DNA of 64,000 nucleotides from Boesenbergia rotunda (taxonomy: Eukaryota; Streptophyta; Magnoliopsida; Zingiberales; Zingiberaceae), in NCBI GenBank assembly GCA_024364735.1, contig JAGFNQ010001130.1, positions 51,574-115,573 on the forward strand. The letters run 5' to 3'. Both the position numbers and the translations under genes were made by a program. Below, in pieces: positions 45,261 through 57,244 of the stretch. A model generated the notes under the pieces. The model was not told the DNA's origin and made no database searches. It saw only the letters and a list, made by a program, of their open reading frames with translations. Within the stretch, counting starts at the first letter, position 1; each line of letters begins with the position of its first letter.

Positions 45261-46001
45261 ATGAAGTCGGAAATAGATTCCATGTATGAAAATCAAGTAT
45301 GGGACTTGGTTAACCCACCTGAAGGGATTAAACTAATAGGGTGTAAGTGGGTTTTCAAGAAGAAAACCGACATGGAAGGTAATGTTGTTATCTTTAAAGC
45401 TAGATTAGTGGCAAAAGGATATCGTCAAAAACAAGGAATTGATTATGACGAAACCTATTCGCCAGTAGCTATGCTTAAATCCATTCGGATGCTCCTAGCC
45501 ATAGCAACTCATTATGATTATGAGATATGGAAAATGGATGTGAAAACAGCTTTCCTTAATGAAAACCTGCTTGAGGATGCATACATGATACAACCTGAAG
45601 GTTTCACATCGGTTGATAAAACCAAAGTATGCAAGCTTCGACGATCCATATATGGACTGAAGCAAGCATCCAGGAGCTGGAACATCCGTTTTGATGAGAC
45701 AATCAAAGAGTTTGATTTCTCACAAAATCCTGACTAACCTTGTGTGTACAAGAAGGTTAGTGGGAGTGCAGTCGTATTCCTAGTATTGTATGTCGATGAC
45801 ATATTGCTTATAGGAAACGATATATCAGTTTTACAGACAGTTAAAATTTGGTTGTCCAAATCTTTCTCCATGAAAGACCTGGGAGAAGCAACCTATATCC
45901 TTGGGATTAGAATCTCTAGAGATAGATCAAAACGGTTGCTTGGTCTTTCGCAGTCTACATATATAGACCGAGTGCTAAAAACGAGTGCTAAAAAGGTTTA
46001 G
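45261..46001 (+). pseudogene. Copia reverse transcriptase
   Basis: Motifs WVFKKKTDMEG, KARLVAKGY, DYDETYSPVA, KMDVKTAFLN, IYGLKQASR and LYVDDILLIGND (catalytic YVDD) are in order. A TAA at 45735-45737 interrupts between GLKQASR and YVDD, and a frameshift lies at about 45985. It copies RNA to DNA in active relatives, but this copy cannot make a full enzyme. Confidence 0.92.
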
Positions 46002-46656
46002 CATGTCGGAATCCAAGAAAGGTTACCTTCCCATCAGGCATGGGATCAACGTTTCAAAGTCTATGTGTCCGCGCACAGAAGACGAGAGGATTTGCATGAA
46101 TAAGATTCCTTATGCATCCGCGATAGGATCTATGATGTATGCTATGTTATGTACTAGGCCCGATGTATAGTGTGATCTGAGCGTCACAAGAAGATACCAG
46201 TCTGATCCAGGAATGGATCATTGGGCGCCTGTCAAGACAATCCTTAAGTACATAAGAAGAACTAAGGATGTGTTCCTAATATATGGAGAAGGAGATATGG
46301 TAATACGTGGGTATACAGATGCCAGTTTCCAGACAGATAAGGATGACTCCAAATCTCAGTCTGGGTACGTATTTACTTTGAATGGAGGCGCAATAAGTTG
46401 GAAGAGTTCCAAACAAGACACCGTAGCGGATTCTACCACGGAAGCGGAATATATCGCAGCTTCGGAAGCAGCAAAGGAAGCAGTCTGGATCAAGAAGTTC
46501 GTCTCCGAACTTGGCGTGGTTCCAACCATTGATGAAGCAGTGCCGATTTACTGCGACAACAATGGAGCTATTGCACAAGCAAAGGAACCAAGGTCTCATC
46601 AGCGATCCAAACACGTGCTTCGCCGCTATCATCTGATCAGAGAGAATTATAAGTAG
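45985..46656 (+). pseudogene. Copia RNase H and end of pol
   Basis: A frame from 45985 carries the thumb part (GYLPIRHGINVSKS, YASAIGSMMYAM) and stops at 46168. The next frame from 46213 holds RNase H: GYTDASFQTD, GAISWKSSKQ, STTEAEYIAAS, IYCDNNGAIAQA. The frame ends at 46656 with KHVLRRYHLIREN, where the usual H-I-x-x-R-x-H is degraded. Confidence 0.9.
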
Positions 46657-46791
46657 GAATGATATACAAATTGAGAAAATTCCCACTGAAAGGAATTTAG
46701 CGGATCCTATAACTAAGGCCTTGCCTCAGAGCAAGTTTGAGGGTCATGTTAGAGCCTGTGGTATTGGATACCGTAGCGATTGACATTAGGC

Positions 46792-46803
46792 CAAGTGGGA
46801 GTT
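46792..46803 (+). promoter_or_regulatory. Polypurine tract
   Basis: CAAGTGGGAGTT lies directly before the 3' LTR. Confidence 0.7.
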
Positions 46804-49079
46804 TGTTAGTGATATGAGAGAAGTGTCCTAAGGCAATCGCCTTATGATTGTAAACATTTATTATAATAAATGAAAATTCACTATTTGAGTATACATGTTT
46901 GTGTATTTGATTGGGATCTTAAACTCATCTACTGAATGTCCGCAATACAATTCATAGCATAAGAGAATTTGTGATGAGATCACAACTAGTGATTATCTCT
47001 ACATGTGCAATTGTGAAGTATTGAAAATATCCCTAGTCGATGAATTGATAAAAACGGACACTATCAATTCTGTTGAGACTAGCATGGGTTGTTCTCTAAT
47101 CAGCTGATTCTCACTGGCTGGTGACATTGGGATGTCCGGAGATAAACATGGATGCTAGTTAAGGGAACTAGTTTATTGAAGTGACTAGCTGTAAAACTTC
47201 ATATGGTAATCTTTATAGATATGTCAGTGAAGTTCTTACTGCAGCTTAAGTGCGATGTTCCTTTGACTTGCGGTGTTCAAGTCATCTTGGTCATGGAGAC
47301 TTATACTTTAACATCTTAAGCAAGCATCTCCAAGGAGGTGTGGACCCAGGATGATTGGGTATAAGCCGAAGTGCCCGAAGATGTTTGAACAGCCTATAAA
47401 GGATTCACCACTCCTTGCGAGGAGATGTATACCCAGGCCTATCGTCAGATTGTTACTCAAAGCCTCTGGCCAGAGCATGTCATGTTTAGAGTATGAGTCT
47501 CTTAAATACATGAGAGTAATTAGAAATCCAAAGGACGAGAAAGACACTACTTGGGCTAGGTGTGACGTAGTCAGCCTAGTGGGGACTGACACACACAGAC
47601 CATGTCCTGAACCAAGTGGGTATAAGATGGTGAAGGGAATGGGGCACGATTCATTAGAGCTGCTGAAGGGTTTCAGAATTACTTCTGAGGTCAACCGTTG
47701 ATCTTTTGATTAATTGGGGGTCATGATGTACTACTAGGTGCCACTCATGACCGTTCTATAATTGGTTAATTATAGATGACCAGCATAAATCGAAAGCCTA
47801 TTTAGTCACACGCACTACGAGTAATCCAAGGGATTTAAAACGAGTTGAAAATTGGATTTTCCGATCAAGAGAAATAAGTCGAATCTGAGTTAATCAGAGG
47901 CGCAACAGAAGCTTAAAATGGCTAAGTCTTTTGAAGGCTTATTGGGCGAATTAAATGAGTTTAATTCGCAATGGTTCGGCTCGGTTTGGCCGGCCAAAGA
48001 GGGTGCCCACCCTCTTTGGTTTGGCCGGCCACCACTTGGGGAGAAAACCAATTTATTTGTTTTAATTAATAAAATAAATCTAGCGCGATTTGTTTTATAA
48101 ATTATGGATAAATAAATTTGTATAAAGAAATTTATATAAATAAATTTATAGAAATTTATTCTTTTTATGGAGATTAAAATGATCTATGGAATGGTTTATT
48201 TTAATTTTATAAAATCAATTATGAATTGATTTTTTCATAATAAGAAAATTTATAAATTTCTTGTAAAATTTATTCCATAATAAAAGGAGAGATGTATTTG
48301 TTTTATTATAAAGTTAGTTATAATAAAACTTGGCATAAACGGAATAATTCATAAGAAAATTTATAGGATAAATTTCTTATGAAAATTCCGTTAAGAGGGA
48401 GACTTGGCAAGGGAGATGCTACTATATAAAGGAACCAAAGGCAAGCCTTTAATTCCTAATTTGAGTAATCAAGAGATCTAGTAGTTCTCTCCCTCTCTCT
48501 CTTATTCTCTTCCCTTCTCTTCCCCTTAGGGCCGGCGCCCACTTCCCCTCCCTAGGGCCGGCGCACACCCACCCTAGGGCCGGCGCACCATCCTCCCCTC
48601 CAAGGTTGGTGTGAGCAACATCTACCAAGGAGGTGCCAAAGAAGAAGAAGAAGAAGCGGGTCACAACTCCCTCCTTCCCGGAATTTAGATTCCGTTTCTT
48701 GGTGGTTAGTTTCCTTTCTTCTCTCTTGATCTTCTAGTTGTGCCTTTAGAGAATCTAGTAGTTCTCGTTGGCATAAAACTCGTGACTTTGCGAAGTCATC
48801 CCGAAGAGAACTCGGCGTGGACGCGAATAGAGGCGGAGCTTCCAAGGGACGCTACGGTTGGATCTCGTCCCTTGCTTCGAGTTACGCGAGGTACTAAGTA
48901 AATTAGTTTACTTTTTCGCAAAAGTTTTAATTTATGATCATGTCCACACATCATAAGGTCGCATGCTAGATACGTGGTTAAAATAATTTGAGAAATTATT
49001 ATGCTAATTCTTCCGCTGCACATAAAAATTCAAAATTTTACGAACCCGTATCCTTGTCAACATGCACCCGGTCCCAACA
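46804..49079 (+). repeat. 3' LTR of the copia element
   Basis: It aligns along its length with 39229-41530. It has small indels, such as three GCCGGCGC units near 48530-48590 against two in the 5' LTR. Confidence 0.92.
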
Positions 49080-49515
49080 ATCTCAAAGTCTCTTCCCTGG
49101 ATAGATGCTTGACTGCTAGTAAAGATGAGCTTAAGGCTCTTAATGAGTTCTAGTACTTTATGATAGGATGCTTGCAGTACATCCTTGGAGAACTCACCTA
49201 TGTAAGTGTAACTGTGAGGCCGCAGTGTGGGGGTCTAGGCAACTCTCCTTAACACTTATGAAACAAGATTCGGTGGCATGGTCGTAATGCACCAACCCAG
49301 AAGGATTCAACCGTCGCCTGTGATGAGTTGTTGCCAATTGATTTTCACATATTAAAGGTTTAAGTCCAAGACTTAGTTCACTTCAAACCTGTGTGAATAA
49401 GATTGGTTTACTTAGGTGAAAATTCAAACCGGAAGGTATTTTCACTGAAAGCTCATTACGACAAAGCCTCAAGACTTATTTTTTCTACCAAAATAATTTG
49501 AAATTTGTGGGGGAT
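49080..49515 (+). other. 3' internal remnant of another copia-type element
   Basis: Non-coding. It ends in the purine run TTTGTGGGGGAT directly before an LTR-like start, as expected of the region between pol and the 3' LTR. It joins the preceding copia LTR without any target duplication. Confidence 0.5.
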
Positions 49516-52500
49516 TGTTGTTTTTTTTTGTTGAATTTCAAATTATATTGAAGGAGATGGTGTATGTGTTTAGTCCCACATTGCTAAGTCAAGAGAGTTG
49601 GAATGCCTTATATATCAAGTCATTCCTACTATGCTTAGATAGCTTAGGGGGACCTACACGCATGCGCGGGCTGAGCCCAAACCAGGTGGTTTCAGGGGGT
49701 CTGGGCCGGAAATCCATAAACCGGGCGCGACGCACGCGATTATCGCGCGTAGGGGGGGTGCAAATCCACAGCCCGTGAGCCTCGCGCTTGCGGGCGGCCC
49801 GTTTTGGTTTTGCAAATTTCGGTTCGGTTTGATTCCTAAACCAATTTGGTTTGATTTTATTTTTTTCTTTCCTTTTATTTATTCTTTTATTTCTTTTTTT
49901 GAGAAATCAACAGACGCGACTCTCCTCAGCGTCGCGCACGGCGCGACGCCTCGCGATCCCTCAGCGCGAACTCAAAGAGGCACTTAGTGTCTCTTCGGAT
50001 CTATAAAAGAAGGAGAAGAATGCAGAGAATTCATTCACTGCTTCTCTGTTTCTCTTTCTCTTCGTGTTAAAATACTGAAAGTTTAGGGGGGGCTAAAAGG
50101 CAAAACTTTCAAATTTAAGGGCATGATTTGGATTTCGAAAAAGTTGAAGGGTCTTTTCTGCAAAAAGCCACCCCTTATAAACACTTCTTTTCCCCATTTC
50201 GCGTGACCTAGCCACAGCAAACCTCTTCGATCTCTCCTCTCCTCTTCGCCTTTCGCCACAGCCAGGAGAGAGACCGAACCATCCCGGCTTCTTCTTCGTC
50301 TTCTTCTTCCCCGATCTCACCAGAGCCGGAGTTTTGGCCGATCTCAACTTCTTCTCTTCCCCACGTCTCCTGCCGTAGGAGCGATCTGGGTTTCCCAATT
50401 GGGGCTGGCTTGGGATACTCGAATCGAAGCTAGGGTTTCGGGAGCAAACAAGGACCGCAGGCTCTCTCTACCTCTCGCATTTTTCCTTCCCTCTCAGCTA
50501 CTGTTGAGTCCCTTACCTTGATCGCGTATCTGATTTGGTGAGGGTAGTTGATTCGATTTGATGGAGATCTGAGGGTTGATGCTTGGTTCCAGGTGGTGAC
50601 TGGTTCTTGATCTCTTTTGCTCGGCTACTGGGATCGCCGAATTGGAATAGGGGACGCCGGTGACATCTGAGGTAAGGAGCAAAGTGTTGGTTGCTTAAGT
50701 TAGGGTTCCGTTTGGTTCTTGTTGTCTTTCGATCTGAGATTAGGATTAGGATCTGCGATGTTCTGATTTTTCCGGTTTCCCTTATGGTTCTTGATCTCTG
50801 AATGAATGGGAATTGGTATGCTTATTTGATCTGCACCATCCTTGCTATGGTTGAGAGATTAGAGAAGGTGTAGGTCCTGTTCTTGTTGTGTCAGATCTGT
50901 AGATGCCCTATTTGGTCGGTTATGGGGCATGTTTTTGTTTTGTTAGTTCTTTCCTTCTGCCGTGAGGTTTAGCTTGGCCGGGAATTGGAGGTTTGTTTCT
51001 TGATCTGTAGTGGTGATGGGTTGCATTCCATTTGTGTTGGTTCACTTCCGTTTGATTTGATCACTTAGAGCAGGGTAAGTTAATTGAATTGCTATTGTAT
51101 CATTATTTTTGTAAATGGTTGTGGTGTTGTGTCCCTGCCGAGAGCAACACGGGACTAGGGATAGCTTAGCATAGCTTAAATTTTCTTAATCCCATACTTA
51201 CACTAAGGCTTGAATTAGGGGGTTCATTTGGTTAGGAAGTTAGGATTTAATTTGGGATTAATTAATTATAATTAACCCTAATTGATCAAATGAGTGTTTA
51301 ATTAGGATTAATTGATTAGGATTAATCCTAATTAAATTAGAAGTTATATTTGGCTAAGTGATTGTGTATTTGATGCAGGATACTGAGTGTCGCAGCTATC
51401 TTCGTCGCGGCTATTATTTTTGGACGGGGGGTTCTCGACGCCTGGACTTCTTCATATCGAGGCGGGTACCTCTATTTATGCATAGCTAGACATAGTTAGC
51501 AGTAGGGATATCTGATATCTTTAACTCTGTGCTTTTGCTTCGGTAGTTGTATCCGTTAGCTTTACTGCTTACTATATCTGTATGGATTGGTGATGCACAG
51601 TTTACCTTATACCTTATGCTAGGATTTAGGTATTGGTGCATACTGGTTATCTGGACTACTGCATATCATGTAGATGACAGTAGGGATAGATAGTGGACGA
51701 TGCATGGGATAGTGACATGCATCATTATTGCACGTAGCATAGGGGACGACCTTTGACTCCCTGGAGGTTGAGATGGTCGTCGTACTTGCTACTCGTGTAG
51801 GGGCATATGTAGGCGACCTTTGACTCCCCTAGTGGTTGAGATGGGTCGTCAGACCTGCCACATGACCTGTCGTGCAGCCCGTTGGCGGACCCGGGCACTG
51901 CAGCAGGTCCCCTACATATCCGATGATAGTGAGGGGCGATTAGAGCTTTGCTCCACCGGATGGCGGGGTACGTTTATGGTCTCTGACCCTACCCATTCGG
52001 TCTCGCGTGTACCGCCTTATAGACCGTCTGTTCGTGCAGGGAATACCAGGTCAGAGCCCTACCCACTCGGTTCGCGTGCTTCCGTGACCTATACCGACTG
52101 GTGTCAGGGGTGACCCATGTTGCATCATGAGCATGCTTTGCATCTCTGCACTTGGTTGTGTTTGTTGCACTTGATTGTTGCACTTGGTTGACATGCATAC
52201 TACCGGGTTTGAATCGACGCAGGTAGGTATGTAGTTCCTTTATTGCTTATGGTTCAGTTCTGCATTTCTTTTTACTGCAGTTATCTTCAGTATTGTGATA
52301 GATAGATAGACGGTGACTTACTGCTATTGTTTTCTTCCTGTGCATATCAGACTGTATTCGCTGAGTTCTTAGGACTCACCCCGTTAGCTCCCTGTTTTTA
52401 TTTCAGGATGATTGTCTGGAGTGCCTGACAGCCTGTCCCAGTTCGCGTATTTCTTCGAGATGATTCCGGGATGTCTCTTTTACTTTGTTGGTGGTACATG

Positions 52501-53100
52501 TTGGTACCCGTTTTCTGTTTCTTTTACTTTACTTTTCTGCTGCTGTATTCGTGTTTGGTTTTGTCATTTTATACGGCGGTATAGTTGTACTTTTGTGAGC
52601 CATGGAGGCCTTATGCTTTGCGTTTGTCGTAAGTCGTACCGGTATGCAACTTAGTTGCCGTTTTCATTTTCGATTTATACAGTTGCTTGTTCCAGCCCTA
52701 TAGGCTGCGGTACAAGCAGGCTGAGGTAGTCGTGGTAATCTGGTTTTTGGATTGTCCGCTGGGACGAGGGGATAGCTGTCCGGTCGGTATCGGACGAGCG
52801 GCTCCTCGGGGCGTGACACTTCGAGCATCATCTCCTTCTCGAGTTTCTTTTCTTCTTCTTTCTGTTTCAGTTTTCTCGGTCTTGAAGCTTCGCCTTGTGC
52901 GATCTGAGGTTGGGTCCGGAGGCAGCGTTCGTCTTGGAGTGCACCTACGGATGTTGCGAGGTTGTCGGATCTTGGGAGGATTTTGCCGGGAGCCTTTGCA
53001 CCGTAAGACGACAATCAATTCTCTAAGGACAGTCGGCACGCCGGCGCTTCAACCGGATAACTATTCCTAACTCGGCTCTTTCCTTATCAGATTCCTGCAT
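49516..53100 (+). repeat. Copia-type LTR, split by a solo gypsy LTR
   Basis: It starts TGTTGTTTTTTTTTG after the purine run. It includes TTTAGTCCCACATTGCTAAG (a phrase known from many plant copia LTRs), a GC-rich block with GCGCGACGC, and a TATA-like CTATAAAAG at about 50001. The other half resumes at 52819 after the insertion. The right limit is not defined; 53100 is an estimate. Confidence 0.6.
50065..52818 (+). mobile_element. Solo gypsy-type LTR with target duplication CTTCG
   Basis: It starts TGTTAAAATACTG, ends GGGGCGTGACA, and is flanked by CTTCG at 50060-50064 and 52819-52823. A TATA-like CCTTATAAACAC lies at 50175. There is no PBS, no polypurine tract and no coding region. This is the product expected from recombination between the two LTRs of a complete element. 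Confidence 0.85.
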
Positions 53101-54077
53101 ATAAATATTTTATTGTCTACTGTTTTGGTGCATATTATATTTACTATTTTTTATTACAGCTATTATATATGTTAAAATGTATAGCGACTACCTGTTAACT
53201 AGTACAATAATATCATTGTCTTATATTAATTTCAAAAGATGAAGATATGAATAAAATAAGAATTCAAATACTTGAACAAAAAAAGTAGACTTCATACAAC
53301 CCAAAAGATATAAAATTAACACTATCTCAATATGATATGTTGTGTTAATTACTTGCTAGTTGTTATAATATGTAGTAGCTAACTACTAGTTGTTACAATT
53401 ATATTACATTAATTTTGATCAATTAATGATGAATACTTGAATAAAATAAGAATTCAAATGCTAAAATAAGTAAAGTGGACTCCATAAGACCCACTAGATA
53501 TAAAATTAACAATATATGAATATATAAAATTACAATATATGAATATGATTCATTGTATAGCAGCTAAGTAAATAGCTACTACAATTTCTAGAGGGAAGTC
53601 AACTATAGTTTAAACTCTAAACCCAAAGATCCAACTCAGAAACAAATAATTTTTACTGACCAAGCAACTTAAGGATATTTGAGATAGTTCATGTTCAAGA
53701 TGCCTGTTTAATGATTTCTATAGAAGCAGAGTTCATTAAGCATTCTTTAAAGTTAGGGCCCTTTTAATTTTTGCCCTATAATTCATCTATCAGAAAGAGC
53801 CTTTTCTTTTCAATTTTTAGAAATTTACTAATTAACTTTAACAAATATTTAAAAAGTCCACTGCCTTTATAATTTACTGAAATAAATTAATTTTTCTTAA
53901 TTGAACTAAACATAACCAATATAACAAAAACTTAGTTATTTTATCAAGCATTTTCATCTAAATTAAAGTCATTAGTGATCTTAAGTGTCGCCATCCATGA
54001 TTCTTTTATTCTAATGTATTTAAATCCATCCATGATTCATGCCCAATTTCATTGGTATTTTAAGTGTCGCCAATGAC
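53101..54077. other. AT-rich stretch, no gene seen
   Basis: It contains related phrases such as GAATAAAATAAGAATTCAAAT twice (about 53249 and 53433) and TATAAAATTAACA twice, suggesting a diverged tandem duplication. No coding motif was found. Confidence 0.4.
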
Positions 54078-54466
54078 CACTACAAAACATAAAATGTTTA
54101 GAGACGGTTTAGTGACAAATTATATCTCATCGGCCAGATTTCCGTAGTAGAGATTTTTTTGTGACAAAACCTAAAGTATCTATCGCTAATTGTGACTGAC
54201 TATATATTAATCCGTCATAAAAAAAACAACGATAGATTTGTATAAATCCGTCACTAATCAGCGACGTGTAATAAGCATCTGTCGCTATACCTCTGAACGG
54301 AAACTAAATCCTATTTATAGAATAGCGACAAATTTATATAATTCTGTCGCTAATAATGATAAAATATTATTTACATATCCATCGCTGATAGCAATAAGTT
54401 TATATAAATCTATCTCTAATTTGATAAACGCAATTTATCAATAATAGTGCGACATATTTTAATATC
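54078..54466 (+). mobile_element. CACTA (En/Spm) transposon terminal fragment
   Basis: It begins CACTACAAAACATAAA, the standard terminal repeat start. Subterminal repeats follow in both orientations, such as TAGCGACAAATTTATATAA, TCTGTCGCTAAT and ATCCGTCACTAAT. A possible 3-base target GAC precedes it. The right side is cut at 54467 by the MULE end. Confidence 0.8.
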
Positions 54467-54555
54467 GGCAATTTACCAAAGGGCGTACGTAACAATACAT
54501 AATTACCAAAGGGCGTCCCATGCTTGAATTCGACCTAGGGATGATATATTACCAT

Positions 54556-55035
54556 ATCAGGCCCTAGAAGGGCCAAAAATTAAAAGAGTTAAATCCTTAG
54601 GAGTGCATGATATCATTAGATTTCAGGCCCTAGGAGTGAATCAAATATGTTGTTTTCAGGCATTGGCAGGGGCTGAAAAAAAATGAATTCAGGTCCACCT
54701 AGGGCCTGAAAAAAAAAGGAATTCAGGTCCTCCCAGGGCCTGAAATGAAAAGATTTCAGGTCCTTACAGGTGCTGAAATCATTGGATTTGAGGGCCTGGG
54801 AGGGCCTGAATCAATATAATTCAGGCCCTGTGATTTCAGGCCCTGGGAGGCACAAGGGGGTGGGCCTGAAATAAAATGATTTCAGGCCCACCTTGGGCCT
54901 GAAATAAAAACATTTCAGGCCCAATGGAGGGCCTAAAATAAAAAATTGGCAGGGCCAGGGTGGGCCTGAAATCACTTCAATTCAGGCCCAGTTTGGGCCT
55001 GAATACCTTGATTTCAGGCCGAGGGTGGGCCTCAA
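54556..55035. repeat. Palindrome array 5' of transposase, MULE copy 3
   Basis: Same unit order as 35640-36095, plus one clear extra unit (CAGGCCCACCTTGGGCCTG at about 54883-54901) that copy 2 lacks. Units vary from near-perfect to strongly diverged. Confidence 0.88.
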
Positions 55036-55142
55036 GTGGGAAAATTTCCGGGTTTTTCAGCAAGGTTAGAGGTTTGGGCCTTCCTAGGTCCTTGATTATG
55101 TTTTTCAAAGTTTGCTAAATGTAATTTTAATTTATTTTTCAG

Positions 55143-57244
55143 GGATGATAATAATGTTGACGAAATTATCTCCGAAATATGAAATACTCTTGATGATAAT
55201 GCTGTCACGGGGAATGGATCAGAAATTACAAGGAATTTGGCAATTGATCTAAATGAAGAAGCAACTAATATAGAAGGTGAGGGTTTGAATTCTTCTTCAA
55301 GAGTTGTTGAATTCTTTGAGGCAACTTGGAGTGGGGAGGAAGGAATTGAAATCCGGAATGCAAATGAATTAGAACCCATTACAAGTGTACTAGAATTCCA
55401 AGCCGATGATATGCAGATTGAGGAATATGATTTCCCCCCAGATGAGTACAGTGACTTAGAGGAGGAGTTTCCATTAGCTGAAGATCCTTATATTTTAAAT
55501 TCTCGATTGCTTGCTGGGCCAATTGGAGAGTTAGAGGTAAGAGATGGGCATGAATTTTTTGTGGGGCAGATATTCCCATCTAGAGAAGAATTCAAGAATG
55601 CACTTGTCAAATATGCCATGATTAAGCATATGAGATATAACCCAGTTGACACCCGAAAAAATAGAGTTAAAGCAGTGTGCTTCAACCAACCATGTACATG
55701 GAGAGTAGTAGCAAGGGGGGAAGTAGAGTTCACTGTTACAAAATATATAAAGGAACACCAATGCGGAACTGTTAGGGAAAGTGCTGATCATCATGCATGC
55801 TCTTCATCATTTGTTGCTTCTTTTGTTGAAGAGCAATTTCTTCATAATGAACAATACAAACCAAGTATGATTATATCAGATATTAAAGCTAGATTTGGAG
55901 TGACCATATCATACAGAAAAGCATACATAGCTAGGGAGAAAGCATTGAAAAAGGTTGTTGGCGATTATGATGAGGCTTACAGAGATCTTCCACAATATCT
56001 GCGTGAGTTAAGAGCTAGAAATCCTGAAACGTATGTGGCACTATGCACGAATGGTGACAATCAGTTCCAGCGGTGTTTTTGGGGTTTTGGTGCTTGCCGA
56101 AGGGTTTTCAGGTCTTATTTGCGTAGACTTATCGGAATTGATGCCACACACCTAAGAGGAAAGTTTCCGGGAGTAATGTTGATTGCAACGACGATTGATG
56201 GTAATGACAATGTTCTTCCAGTTGCCTTCGCAATAGCTGAAGTTGAATGTGGGTCTGCATGGGAGTGGTTTTTGGAGCATACAAAGAGGTTCTTTGGTGT
56301 CGATGATCACTCAATCACCATAGTATCAGATAGACATCGGGGCATTATATCAGCAGTTAGAAAAGTCTACCCAAACGCGCATCATGCCTTTTGTTGCCAC
56401 CACATGTGTTGTAATATGGTAACTGATACTGGAAGTAGAGCTGCTGTAGGTTTGTTTTGGGCAGCAGCACGAGCCAACACAACACTCCAATATGATATGA
56501 TAATGCAGACAATGCTTGAAAAACATCCAGTTGCCCATAAGTGGCTTCACAACATTGACCCTAAAAGGTGGGCAAATGCACACTTTACAGGGAGAAGGTA
56601 CAGAATGCTTACCACGAATTGTGTGGAGAGCTTAAATACTTTGTTCAAGTCTACACGTGAGCTTCCCATAAACATGTTAATTGATAATACAAGAAGAAAA
56701 GTTGCTCAATGGTTCTATAACCGTAGAGAGCAAGTCTCCAAATGGCAGCTTGCTTTGACACCTTATGCTACAAAAGAAATGGATTCAAGGAGAGAGAAAG
56801 TAAGAGCTTATAAGGTTCACCCTTACTCTCAATCAGAAATGGAAGTAGAAACATGGGGCACTTCATACATTGTTGATTTGGAAAAAAAAGTTTTGTCATT
56901 GTGGGGAGTTTCAAATTTCAGGACTTCCTTGCTCACATGCTATTGCCGTAATCATTCACAGGAACATGGATACACTTCCTTATTGTGAGCATTTTTTTTA
57001 TTCTGAAACTTGGAAGTGGGTTTACATGGATCGTATTTTCCCTTGTAGAAGCAAGCAGTTTTGGCCTACTGGAGTAAACGACATTACAGTTCTCTGTCCC
57101 CGTAGCCTTGTGCAGCCTGGTAGACGAAAGAAGGCACGGATAGAGTCCAGACACAATGGCAAGGTCAAAATAAAATGCAGCCGGTGCAAACAACTTGGTC
57201 ATAATAAAAGGACATGTAGAATGCCGCCAGCCCCAAGGTCTTGA
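55143..57244 (+). CDS. MULE transposase (MuDR-like) with SWIM and CCHC zinc motifs, copy 3
   Basis: It catalyses cut-and-paste transposition in active relatives. The sequence is open from 55183 to 56988; numbering residues from 55237, the domains are as follows. An acidic N-terminus; a MuDR-type DNA-binding zinc motif at ~148-185 (C-x4-C ... H-x-C, AVCFNQPCTW and KEHQCG); the MULE DDE domain with D302 (GIDATHL), D365 (VSDRHRGI) and E464 (NCVESLN), and a CHHMC motif between. The SWIM motif (CHCG...CSH) and CCHC knuckle (CSRCKQLGHNKRTC) lie in the next frame, 56870-57244. An eight-A run at 56882-56889 causes the break; seven A would join them. A TGA at 55180-55182 (TGG in copies 1 and 2) cuts the extreme N-terminus. 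The coding block starts after a splice acceptor TTTTTCAG (55142). Codons are otherwise well preserved. Confidence 0.88.

Larger units (their letters stand above)
39229..49079 (+). mobile_element. Full-length Ty1/copia element, coding region degraded
   Basis: LTRs at 39229-41530 and 46804-49079 (2302 and 2276 bases) start TGTTAGTGATATG and end GGTCCCAACA. The PBS is at 41532 and a purine run precedes the 3' LTR. Domain order is gag, protease, integrase, reverse transcriptase, RNase H, which defines copia. Several stops and frameshifts disable it. The flanking 5-mers differ (TTATT left, ATCTC right), and the flanks come from different elements, so no target duplication is seen. Confidence 0.93.

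Noticed and set aside
49635..49780. GC-rich CGCGCG block as a CpG-island promoter of a host gene
   Set aside because: It lies inside a copia-type LTR between its start and its TATA box; no host ORF follows.
50093..50398. 101-codon basic frame (minus)
   Set aside because: Antisense to the CT-rich leader of the solo LTR; biased composition explains it.
52664..53070. Overlapping frames of 113-127 codons on both strands
   Set aside because: They span the junction of the solo LTR and the interrupted copia LTR, so they cannot be ancestral genes.
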